Below, piece after piece: positions 7,321 to 14,515 of a stretch of 16,627 bases of DNA (positions are counted from its first letter, which is position 1; every line of letters starts with the position of its first letter). The position numbers were made by a program, and so were the translations under genes. The stretch lies in assembly GCA_035646535.1 (NCBI GenBank), contig DASRPD010000003.1, positions 1 to 16,627 on the forward strand, given 5' to 3'. Below the pieces are notes generated by a model, which saw only the letters and a list, made by a program, of their open reading frames with translations, was not told the DNA's origin and ran no database searches. The DNA is from DASRPD01 sp035646535 (GTDB lineage: Bacteria > Actinomycetota > Acidimicrobiia > IMCC26256 > JANYLB01).

Positions 7321-8553
7321 ATGGCCAAGAGAGTGGTGCTGGCGTATTCGGGTGGTCTCGATACGTCGGCATGTGTGAAATGGATTCAGGAGGAGTGGGG
7401 AGCCGAGGTGGTCGCGCTCGCGGCCGACGTCGGCCAAGGTGGTGACTTCGACGCGATCCGCGAACGCGCGACCGCGGCGGGGGCCATCGAGGCGATCGTG
7501 GTGGACGCCCGCGCCGAGTACGCCGCGGAGTACATCGCACCGGCCATCAAAGCCAACGCGCTCTACGAGGGAAAGTACCCGCTGGTGTCGGCACTGTCGC
7601 GTCCGGTCATCGCTCGCCACCTCGTGGCCGCGGCGCGAGCGTTCGACGCCGACGCCGTCGCGCACGGCTGCACCGGCAAGGGCAATGACCAAGTGCGCTT
7701 CGAGGTGAGCGTGCGCGCACTCGCGCCCGACCTCGACGTGCTGGCACCGGTACGCGAATGGGGGTTCACCCGGCGCGACGCGATCGAGTACGCGGCGCGG
7801 TTCGATATTCCCATCACGGTGACCGAGTCGAAGCCGTATTCGGTGGACGCCAACCTCATGGGCCGAGCGATCGAGTGCGGTGAGATGGAAGACCCCTGGG
7901 TGGCGCCGCCCGCCGACGTCTACACGATGACCGCCCCGGTGAGCGACGCGCCGTCTGAAGGGCGTGACGTCGTCATCGGCTTCGAGCACGGGGTGCCGGT
8001 GGCACTGGACGGCGCGGCCACACCCCTGCACGAGATGCTGGAGACGCTCAATGAGGTCGTGGGTGCGTACGGGTTCGGCCGCCTGGACATGGTCGAGAAC
8101 CGACGCGTCGGCATCAAGAGTCGCGAGACGTACGAGTGCCCGGGCTCGCTGGCGCTCATCGCCGCGCACCAGGACCTCGAGTCGATCACGCTGGAACGCG
8201 ACGCGGCCCGGGAGAAGTCACGGCTCGAACCCCGCTACTCCGAGCTCGTCTACGACGGCCTGTGGTTCTCCCCGCTGCGGGAGGCGTTCGACGCGTTCAT
8301 GGACTCGACCCAGCGTCACGTGACCGGTGAGGTTCGCCTCCGCCTCGAACCGGGGCGCTGCTTCGCCGATGGTCGTCGGGCCGAGCGGGGTCTGTACGAC
8401 TACGGGCTCGCGACGTATGAGGCCGAGGATTCGTTTCGGCACTCGGATGCCGAGGGATTCGTCCGACTCTGGGGCCTGTCGGTGGAGACGTGGTCGCGCC
8501 GCCAGGGCATGGGCGAGCCCCCGGTGACTCGGGACGACGGCCATGGCGCCTGA
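7321..8553 (+). CDS. argG: Argininosuccinate synthase
   Basis: Condenses citrulline and aspartate using ATP, releasing AMP and pyrophosphate. 410 aa, close to the typical ~400. N-terminal PP-loop AYSGGLDTS (8-16) binds ATP. HGCTGKGNDQVRFE (115-128) is the second signature, involved in citrulline and aspartate binding. ESKPYSVDANLMGR and YECPGSLAL are further family segments. The start is ATG 7321 after the 53-nt gap. The last 11 nt overlap the start of argH. Downstream of argR in the same direction, so probably on the same transcript. Confidence 0.97.
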   Translation: MAKRVVLAYSGGLDTSACVKWIQEEWGAEVVALAADVGQGGDFDAIRERATAAGAIEAIVVDARAEYAAEYIAPAIKANALYEGKYPLVSALSRPVIARHLVAAARAFDADAVAHGCTGKGNDQVRFEVSVRALAPDLDVLAPVREWGFTRRDAIEYAARFDIPITVTESKPYSVDANLMGRAIECGEMEDPWVAPPADVYTMTAPVSDAPSEGRDVVIGFEHGVPVALDGAATPLHEMLETLNEVVGAYGFGRLDMVENRRVGIKSRETYECPGSLALIAAHQDLESITLERDAAREKSRLEPRYSELVYDGLWFSPLREAFDAFMDSTQRHVTGEVRLRLEPGRCFADGRRAERGLYDYGLATYEAEDSFRHSDAEGFVRLWGLSVETWSRRQGMGEPPVTRDDGHGA

Positions 8554-9988
8554 GGACGAACGCGCCGACAACGAACGCGCCGACAACGAACGCGCCGACA
8601 ACGAAGCGCGGCCGCTCTGGCACGGCCGTTTCGGGGACCCGCCGTCCGAGGACATGCTCGCGTTCACGCGGAGCATCGGGTTCGACACGCGCCTGGCCGC
8701 CGACGATATCGAGGGTTCACGCGCGCACGTCTGCATGCTGGCCGGGTCCGGCCTCGTCACCGAGGGTGAACGTGACGCCGTCCTGGCGGCACTCGAGCAG
8801 GTGGCCGGGGAGTTCGAGCGGCACGAGTTCCGCATCGTGGCGACCGACGAGGACATCCATACTGCGGTGGAACGGCGCGTCACCGAGCTGGCCGGCGAGG
8901 CGGGGGCGAAGCTGCACACCGGCCGCAGTCGGAACGACCAGGTCGCGACGGACCTGCGGCTGTGGCTGCGCCGCGAGGGCCACGACACCGCGCTCGCCGT
9001 CAACGGGCTCCAGGCCGTGCTCCTCCGGCGCGCCCTCGACGCCGGTGACGTCTATCTCCCCGGATACACCCATCTCCAGCGCGCCCAGCCGGTGCTGCTC
9101 GCGCACCACCACCTCGCGCACTTCTGGGCCTTCTCCCGTGACGTGCAACGGTGGCGCGACTGCCTGGCGCGGGCCGACGTCTCGCCCCTGGGCGCAGGTG
9201 CGCTGGCCGGCTCGAGCCTCCCCCTCGATCCCGACGCCAGCGCCGCGGCCTTGGGCTTCGAACGCCGGTTCGAGAACTCGCTGGACGCGGTGAGCGATCG
9301 AGACTTCGTCGCGGAGGCCCTCTTCGTCGCAGCGATGACCCAGGTCCACCTGTCGCGCCTCGGCATGGAGATCGTCTTGTGGGCGAGTGACGAGTTCGGT
9401 TTCCTGCGGCTCCCCGACGCGTTCGCCACTGGTTCGTCGATGCTGCCGCAGAAGAAGAACCCTGACATCGGCGAGCTCGCCCGAGGAAAGGCCGGCCGTC
9501 TCATCGGCCATCTCACCGGCTTCCTCGCCACGCTCAAGGGCCTGCCGCTCGCGTACAACCTCGATCTCCAGGATGACAAGGAGCCCCTCTTCGACGCACT
9601 GGACACGCTGCGGCGTGCGCTGCGAGCGGTGACCGGGCTCCTGGCCGAATGCGAGTTCGATGACGACGCCATGCGCACCGCCGCGGACAGTCCTGCATCG
9701 GCCGCCACCGATCTGGCCGAGCACCTCGTGCAGGCGGGCGTGCCGTTTCGCGAGGCGCACGCACGCGTGGGGGCGTTGGTGCGCGAGTCACTCGCTCGAC
9801 ATGTCTCGTTGGCCGAGCTCGTGGCCACCGACCCCGACCTCGGGCCCGACGCGCTCCACATCCTCGAACCCGGTGCCTCCGTGTCGCGCCGCACCACGCC
9901 GGGCGGTGCCGGACCGGCGCCCGTCGCAGTGCAGATCGAAGCGGCGAAGGCACGTCTGGGGGAACAAGCGGTGTGGCTCGACGCGTAG
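8543..9988 (+). CDS. argH: Argininosuccinate lyase with repeat-bearing N-terminal extension
   Basis: Splits argininosuccinate into arginine and fumarate, the last step. 481 aa. Fumarase/aspartase-superfamily motifs are HTGRSRNDQ (125-133), YTHLQRAQP (175-183, catalytic His177) and the signature GSSMLPQKKNPD (297-308, with the mobile-loop catalytic serine). The family normally begins at about LWHGRF, which here is residue 25. The first 24 residues are extra and contain ERADN three times in a row (residues 6-20). No ATG, GTG or TTG lies between 8543 and the conserved start in this frame, so the extension should be translated. It overlaps argG by 11 nt and mpg by 16 nt. Function of the extension unknown; being acidic and polar, it is probably disordered. 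Confidence 0.95.
   Translation: MAPEDERADNERADNERADNEARPLWHGRFGDPPSEDMLAFTRSIGFDTRLAADDIEGSRAHVCMLAGSGLVTEGERDAVLAALEQVAGEFERHEFRIVATDEDIHTAVERRVTELAGEAGAKLHTGRSRNDQVATDLRLWLRREGHDTALAVNGLQAVLLRRALDAGDVYLPGYTHLQRAQPVLLAHHHLAHFWAFSRDVQRWRDCLARADVSPLGAGALAGSSLPLDPDASAAALGFERRFENSLDAVSDRDFVAEALFVAAMTQVHLSRLGMEIVLWASDEFGFLRLPDAFATGSSMLPQKKNPDIGELARGKAGRLIGHLTGFLATLKGLPLAYNLDLQDDKEPLFDALDTLRRALRAVTGLLAECEFDDDAMRTAADSPASAATDLAEHLVQAGVPFREAHARVGALVRESLARHVSLAELVATDPDLGPDALHILEPGASVSRRTTPGGAGPAPVAVQIEAAKARLGEQAVWLDA
8558..8602 (+). repeat. Perfect triple 15-bp tandem repeat inside argH
   Basis: GAACGCGCCGACAAC occurs three times without a gap or mismatch (8558, 8573, 8588). Being a multiple of 3 it stays in frame and encodes ERADN x3. 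Perfect identity at synonymous positions suggests recent slippage expansion, and copy number may vary between strains (inference). Confidence 0.95.
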
Positions 9989-10611
9989 CGCTCCCCCGAA
10001 GCTTCTATGACCGCGACGCACGGACGGTGGCGCGGGAGCTCCTCGGCAAGCTGATCGTCGCCGGCGAGCCGGGCGAACCGCGCCTGGTGGCGCGCATCGT
10101 GGAGGTCGAGGCGTACCTCGGCGCAACCGATCCGGCGAGCCACGCGTACCGGGGACAGACCCGACGCAACGCCACCATGTTCGGCCCACCCGGTCGGCTC
10201 TACGTCTACTTCACCTACGGGATGCACTGGTGCGCGAACGCGGTGTGCGGGTCACGGGGAGCTCCGGCAGCGGTGCTGTTGCGAGCTGCCGCGCCGATCG
10301 AGGGGGTCGACGTGATGCGAGCCCGCCGTCGTCCCGCGGGAAGGGACCGTGACCTTCTCGCCGGTCCGGCCCGTCTCGCGAAAGCCTTCGGGATCACCGG
10401 CGATGCCGACGGAGTGGATCTCAGCCGTCGACCGCTGCGCCTCTGCGACGACGGCGAGACGCCTCCGCGTCGCGCCGGCGTGAGTACCCGGATCGGGCTC
10501 CGGGCGGGGCGCGGCGACGAGCGACGGTGGCGGTGGTACGTGCAGGGCGATCGCAATCTCAGCCGGCCGGAGCGGCGGGTGGGTCCGGGTCGAGCGTCTA
10601 GCCGGGATTGA
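9973..10611 (+). CDS. mpg: 3-methyladenine DNA glycosylase, AAG/MPG family
   Basis: Removes alkylated purines such as 3-methyladenine from DNA, starting base-excision repair. 212 aa from GTG 9973, overlapping argH by 16 nt; a GGGGGAA run about 6 nt upstream is a plausible ribosome-binding site. Key residues of the human AAG enzyme can be aligned by eye: catalytic Glu in VEVEAYLG (Glu46), Tyr48, His57, Tyr79 in LYVYFTYGM and Asn89, i.e. the counterparts of E125, Y127, H136, Y159 and N169. GPARLAKAFGI (125-135 region) is the family's later conserved helix. It lies on the arg strand and may be the last cistron of that transcript. Its stop lies 14 nt inside the 3' end of the opposite PBP gene. 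Confidence 0.93.
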   Translation: MARRVALPRSFYDRDARTVARELLGKLIVAGEPGEPRLVARIVEVEAYLGATDPASHAYRGQTRRNATMFGPPGRLYVYFTYGMHWCANAVCGSRGAPAAVLLRAAAPIEGVDVMRARRRPAGRDRDLLAGPARLAKAFGITGDADGVDLSRRPLRLCDDGETPPRRAGVSTRIGLRAGRGDERRWRWYVQGDRNLSRPERRVGPGRASSRD

Positions 10612-12934
10612 CCCACACCCGGACGCGCGTACCGACATCGACTGCGGTGCCCCCACCGGGCGACTGCTTCCAGACGAGGCCGGCGCGCACCAGGTTCCCG
10701 GGCGACGGCTCGGCCTCCTCGACGACCTCGACGCCCAGGCTGCGGGTCTCGATGAGCGCCCGGGCATCGTTCGCGCCCAGCCCCAACACGGTCGGTACCG
10801 CCGATTGGGCGATGGGCTCGACCGCGAGGGTCAGCGTGACGGTCGTGCCCCGCCCGCCGCGCGCACCGGCCTCGGGGGCCTGGCGGAGCACCACTCCCGG
10901 CGGGAAGTCGGCGCTCGGTTCCGTCGCCGTCCTCACGTCGGCGCCCACCGAGGCCAGCACCCGGCGGGCGTCGGCCTCGCGCATCCCGATGACCGACGGG
11001 AGGCGCGCACCGCTGGTGGTCGAGGTCGTGCCGGTCTCCGCACGATCGCGCTCGTCGGCCTCGGCGTCGGCGAGCGCGGGAAACGCCAGCGCCGGCCGAT
11101 CCGCGAGTGCGGCGCCCTGGTAGCGCTGCCAGATCTCGGCGGGCCAGGTGCCTCCGGTCACGGTGACCCGCGTCCGGGGCGGGGTCATCGGGACCGCACC
11201 CTCGGGAAAGCCGATCCAGACCGCGGTCGCGAGATCGGGCGTGTAACCGACGAACCACGCATCGGAGTGCTCCTCGGCCGTGCCGGTCTTGCCCGCGACC
11301 TGGCGTCCGATCCGGGCGTTGACCCCGGTGCCGCGGGTCACGACCTCTTGGAGCACATCGGTGACGGTGCGGCTCGTGGTGCGTGAGAGCACTCGGCGCC
11401 GGGCCTTGGGCGCCTGGTAGAGCACTGTCCCGTCGGGGCCGGTCACCCGGGTGACGAAGACGGGTTCGGCGTGCAGGCCGTCGGCCGCGAACGACGAGTA
11501 GGCGCTGGCGAGGTCGAGCGGGGTGACGCCGTTGGTGCCGAGCACCGCCGCCGGGTTGGCCTCGAGCGGCGTGGTGACGCCGAGGCGAGCGGCGGCGTCG
11601 ACCGCGACTTGCGGACCGACGTCCATCATGAGCTGGGCATAGACGGTGTTCACCGACTCCACGGTGGCCTCGGTGAGATCGATGTGACTCCCATAGCCCT
11701 TGTGTCCGTAGTTGGCGACCGTCCAGGGCTCGTTGCCTTCGATGGGGATGGTGATCTGGGCCGGAGCCGCGTAGCGGTGGTCGAGCGGGATGCCGGCGTC
11801 GAGCGCGGCCGCGAGCACGAAGGGCTTGAACGCGGAGCCCGACGAGCGCCCGGCGTCGGCCAGATCGACCTGAGCCGACGGCTGTGTGCCGAAGAAGTCG
11901 CGACCACCGACGTAGGCGACGACATGACCGTTCTTCGGATCAATCGAGGCGAGCGCGGCCTCGGGATCGTTGGCCGGGTCCACCAGGACTTGGGCCACGG
12001 CGAGCTCGGCCTCGGCCTGGCGAGCGGGGTCCAGCGCGGTCTCGATGACCAGGCCACCGGTGTAGAGCAGGCGCTCGCGCGCCGCCCGGTTCGGCCCAAA
12101 TGCGGGATCGTTCAGGATCTTGGCTTTCACGCGTTCCACGAAGTGCGGCGCCGGGTAGCGGTCGCCGGTCGTCTCGGCCACGACACCGATCGGCTTGGAC
12201 CTCGCGGCGTCGGCTTCGGGCGCGGTGACCAGATCGAGCTCGGCCATCCGGTCGAGCACGACGTTGCGTCGGTCGAGTGCAGCGGCGGGGTTGCGGTACG
12301 GGTCGGTGCGGCCGGGGTTCTGGATGAGTCCGGCGAGTAGCGCCGCTTGGCTGAGGTTCACCTCGCGCGCCGACCGGCCGAAGTAGAGCTGAGCCGCGGT
12401 CTCGACGCCGTAGGCCCCGTTGCCGAAATAGACGGTGTTGAGGTAGCGCTCGAGAATCTCGCGCTTGGAGTACTTCCGCTCGAGCTGGACCGCGAGCACA
12501 GCCTCCCGAACCTTGCGGGTCAGGCTCTGCTCGTCATCGAGGAGCACAGCCCGCACGTACTGCTGGGTGATGGTCGAGCCGCCCTGCTCGATCCGCCCGG
12601 CCTCGGCATCACGGGCGAGCGCCCGGAGCACCCCGCGGGGATCGACGCCGTCGTGGTCGAAATAGCGAGCGTCCTCGATCGCGATGACCGAATCCCGAAG
12701 CGGCGTGGCGACCTCGTCGAGCACGACGGGTTCACGGTTCTGCTCGCCGTGCACGACGGTGAGCAGCGAGCCATCTGCAGCCAGGATCTTCGACGAGATC
12801 GCCTGGCCGTCCGGGAGCTCGAGGTCAGGGCGATAGGAACACGCGCCGGCGACCGTCAGCGCGACCGTCAGAAGCCCAACGGCGGTGATCCACCGCGGTG
12901 CCGGGGCGCGCCGGTGGGTGTTCACACGCAACAT
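10598..12934 (-). CDS. Class A penicillin-binding protein (GT51 + transpeptidase + 2 PASTA domains)
   Basis: Bifunctional cell-wall synthase, 778 aa, acting on the outer face of the membrane. N-terminal basic segment (HRRAPAPR) and hydrophobic helix ~15-31 ending in AGAC (Cys32). GT51 glycosyltransferase ~45-240: IEDARYFDHDGVD (catalytic Glu87) and GGSTITQQYVR (118-128). Transpeptidase ~290-600: SAFK (Ser367 nucleophile, Lys370), SVN (427-429) and KTGT (549-552), all intact. After a Thr/Ser/acidic linker (~620-643), two PASTA repeats follow (LPSVIGM..., VPTVLGL...), which bind peptidoglycan or beta-lactams in related proteins. Domain order is that of PonA-type actinobacterial PBPs. Start ATG 12934; GTG 12925 is an alternative. 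Convergent with mpg, divergent from tyrS. Confidence 0.93.
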   Translation of the reverse strand: MLRVNTHRRAPAPRWITAVGLLTVALTVAGACSYRPDLELPDGQAISSKILAADGSLLTVVHGEQNREPVVLDEVATPLRDSVIAIEDARYFDHDGVDPRGVLRALARDAEAGRIEQGGSTITQQYVRAVLLDDEQSLTRKVREAVLAVQLERKYSKREILERYLNTVYFGNGAYGVETAAQLYFGRSAREVNLSQAALLAGLIQNPGRTDPYRNPAAALDRRNVVLDRMAELDLVTAPEADAARSKPIGVVAETTGDRYPAPHFVERVKAKILNDPAFGPNRAARERLLYTGGLVIETALDPARQAEAELAVAQVLVDPANDPEAALASIDPKNGHVVAYVGGRDFFGTQPSAQVDLADAGRSSGSAFKPFVLAAALDAGIPLDHRYAAPAQITIPIEGNEPWTVANYGHKGYGSHIDLTEATVESVNTVYAQLMMDVGPQVAVDAAARLGVTTPLEANPAAVLGTNGVTPLDLASAYSSFAADGLHAEPVFVTRVTGPDGTVLYQAPKARRRVLSRTTSRTVTDVLQEVVTRGTGVNARIGRQVAGKTGTAEEHSDAWFVGYTPDLATAVWIGFPEGAVPMTPPRTRVTVTGGTWPAEIWQRYQGAALADRPALAFPALADAEADERDRAETGTTSTTSGARLPSVIGMREADARRVLASVGADVRTATEPSADFPPGVVLRQAPEAGARGGRGTTVTLTLAVEPIAQSAVPTVLGLGANDARALIETRSLGVEVVEEAEPSPGNLVRAGLVWKQSPGGGTAVDVGTRVRVWVNPG

Positions 12935-12990
12935 TGTGGCGCGCCGGCAACAGCACGAGGCCTCATGATCCGGCGGGGTAGCGTTCGCGG
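12935..12990. promoter_or_regulatory. Divergent promoter region between the PBP gene and tyrS
   Basis: 56 bp must serve both genes. On the plus strand TAGCGT (12979-12984), of TAnnnT type, ends 6 nt before the tyrS ATG, which would place transcription start on the start codon. No Shine-Dalgarno and no clear -35 are seen. No convincing -10 is visible for the PBP gene. Confidence 0.4.
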
Positions 12991-14238
12991 ATGTCCGGCG
13001 CGCCGCTCTCCGTCGACGAACAGACGCGGATCCTGACCGCCGGGTGCGTCGATGTCATCAGCGAAGCCGACCTGCGCGAACGTCTCGCGAGCGCGGTATC
13101 GGAGAAGCGCCCACTTCGCATCAAACTGGGCGTCGATCCCACGGCGTCGGATATTCATCTGGGTTTTGCGGTCGTCCTGGCCAAGCTGCGCCAGTTCCAG
13201 GATCTCGGCCATGTCGCGGTCCTGATCATCGGGGACTTCACCGCCATGGTGGGCGATCCCACCGGACGCTCGGCGACGCGACCGCGTCTCAGCCGAGCCG
13301 AGGTCGACGGGCATGCCGCCACCTACATCGACCAGGTCGGGGCGATTCTCAACCTCGATCCGGCCCGGATCGAGGTGCGGCGCAATTCGGAGTGGCTCGA
13401 GGCCCTGGGGATGGAGGACATCCTCCGGTTGACCGGCAGCACGACAGTGGCCCGCATGCTCGAGCGAAACGACTTCGCGACCCGCTACGCCCAGGGCGTG
13501 GGCATCTCGCTGACGGAGCTGTTGTACCCGCTGCTCCAAGGCTGGGATTCGGTCCAGGTCCGAGCCGACGTGGAGCTCGGCGGGACCGACCAGCTCTTCA
13601 ACAACCTCGTGGGTCGCCAGCTGCAACAACAGGATGGCCAGCCACCGCAGATCGTGCTGACCACCCCGCTGTTGGAAGGCCTCGACGGCGTCCAGAAGAT
13701 GTCGAAGTCGCTGGGGAACTTCATCGGCGTGTCCGAGCCGGCGGCCGAGATGTTCGGCAAGGTGATGAGCATCCCCGACAAGGTGGTGCCCCGGTGGCTC
13801 GAGCTCACCACGAGGTGGCACCCCGACGAGGTCGAGGAGGCCGTGGCTGATTTCTCGGTGGGCGACGGACCGACCCGCAACGGGCTGAAACGCCGACTCG
13901 CCCGCCGGATCGTGGACCTCTACCACGATCCGGGGGCCGGCTCGCTGGCCGAGTCCGAGTTCAACCGGGTCTTCAAGCAGGACGCGCCCCCGAGCGACAC
14001 GCCGATCGTGCGCCTCGGTGCGAAGGAGTTTCCCATGCCGCTGTGGCGACTGGTTGTCCGCTGCGACCTGGCCCCGTCGAACAAACAGGCCCGCCGGCTC
14101 GTGCGACAGGGCGCCGTGAAGCTCGACGGGGCGCCGCGAGCAGACGAGGAGACGCCGGTCTCGGCGGCCGACGTGGACGGTAGGAGGCTCCAGGCGGGCA
14201 AGCGGCGCTGGGCGGCTATCGAGGTCGCAGAATCGTGA
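12991..14238 (+). CDS. tyrS: Tyrosyl-tRNA synthetase
   Basis: Charges tRNA-Tyr with tyrosine; class Ic aminoacyl-tRNA synthetase, cytosolic dimer. 415 aa. Rossmann-fold catalytic domain starts near residue 42 (RIKLGVDPTASDIHLG); the KMSKS loop is exact at 236-240; GGTDQLFNN (197-205) belongs to the tyrosine-site region. A C-terminal S4-type RNA-binding domain spans roughly 345-410 (SNKQARRLVRQGAVKLDG). Overall it resembles the TyrZ-like subgroup (IIGDFTAMVGDPTGRS). Odd point: the HIGH motif reads HLGF (56-59), with Phe for the second His. The rRNA promoter begins only 19 nt after its stop and no terminator lies between them. Confidence 0.95.
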   Translation: MSGAPLSVDEQTRILTAGCVDVISEADLRERLASAVSEKRPLRIKLGVDPTASDIHLGFAVVLAKLRQFQDLGHVAVLIIGDFTAMVGDPTGRSATRPRLSRAEVDGHAATYIDQVGAILNLDPARIEVRRNSEWLEALGMEDILRLTGSTTVARMLERNDFATRYAQGVGISLTELLYPLLQGWDSVQVRADVELGGTDQLFNNLVGRQLQQQDGQPPQIVLTTPLLEGLDGVQKMSKSLGNFIGVSEPAAEMFGKVMSIPDKVVPRWLELTTRWHPDEVEEAVADFSVGDGPTRNGLKRRLARRIVDLYHDPGAGSLAESEFNRVFKQDAPPSDTPIVRLGAKEFPMPLWRLVVRCDLAPSNKQARRLVRQGAVKLDGAPRADEETPVSAADVDGRRLQAGKRRWAAIEVAES

Positions 14239-14257
14239 CGAGCGTCGGCTCCTGGCC

Positions 14258-14286
14258 TTGACACAGCCCGCTGGAATGAGTATCTT
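14258..14286 (+). promoter_or_regulatory. Strong sigma-70-type rRNA promoter
   Basis: TTGACA (14258-14263), a 17-bp spacer, then TATCTT (14281-14286): a perfect -35 and a good -10 at ideal spacing. Predicted transcript start about 14293. It is the best housekeeping promoter in the window and faces the 16S gene. Confidence 0.88.
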
Positions 14287-14292
14287 ATCGAG

Positions 14293-14328
14293 TCCGCCAC
14301 CTCACCGGTCGCCCGGAACGGTGGCGGA
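14293..14328 (+). repeat. 9-bp inverted repeat at the predicted rRNA transcript start
   Basis: TCCGCCACC (14293-14301) and GGTGGCGGA (14320-14328) are perfectly complementary, with an 18-nt loop. The nascent pre-rRNA would begin with this hairpin. No T-run follows, so it is not an ordinary intrinsic terminator. Confidence 0.8.
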
Positions 14329-14358
14329 TTGACACGGACGACCTCGTTCTCGGATGGT
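14329..14358 (+). promoter_or_regulatory. Possible second rRNA promoter (weak)
   Basis: A second perfect TTGACA (14329-14334) lies 71 bp after the first. The best matching -10 at 18 bp is only GATGGT (14353-14358), a poor match. It could be a P2 promoter or a decayed duplicate of P1. Confidence 0.3.
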
Positions 14359-14360
14359 GT

Positions 14361-14430
14361 CGTGGGCTCATACCCACGCCGGCTCCCGAACAACACGGGA
14401 AGCGCCCGAGGTGGGACCCTCACGGGTCCC
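14361..14430 (+). repeat. Three consecutive perfect hairpins in the rRNA leader
   Basis: CGTGGG/CCCACG with a 6-nt loop (14361-14378), TCCCG/CGGGA with a 7-nt loop (14384-14400) and GGGACCC/GGGTCCC with the 4-nt loop TCAC (14413-14430). No poly-T follows any of them, so they look like leader RNA structure, not terminators. Confidence 0.75.
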
Positions 14431-14453
14431 TGACTACGAGGGTCGAGTGTCCG

Positions 14454-14489
14454 ATCCGGGGATTCCTCGGATGGTGGCTCCTTGAAAAC
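14454..14489 (+). promoter_or_regulatory. boxB-like stem-loop and boxA antitermination signal in the leader
   Basis: An 8-bp stem (ATCCGGGG/CCTCGGAT, one G-U pair, loop ATT; 14454-14472) is followed 2 nt later by TGGCTCCTTGAAAAC (14475-14489). The latter matches the Gram-positive rRNA boxA form (CTTTGAAAAC) bound by NusB/NusE, which protects rRNA transcription from Rho. A related copy is found in the 16S-23S spacer. Confidence 0.7.
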
Positions 14490-14515
14490 GGAATAGTGAT
14501 GCCAAAAGTCAGTGC

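Noticed and set aside
8558..8602. Possible CRISPR or regulatory repeat array
   Set aside because: The three 15-bp units are adjacent with no spacers and in frame with argH, so this is a coding tandem repeat.
11471..12340. 289-aa plus-strand open frame opposite the PBP gene
   Set aside because: Composition (Gly, Arg, Val, Asp) mirrors the reverse codons of the PBP; no motif and no start signal.
14413..14430. Intrinsic terminator for tyrS (GGGACCC-TCAC-GGGTCCC)
   Set aside because: The stem is ideal but the following bases are TGACTACGAG, without a T-run, and it lies downstream of the rRNA promoter.
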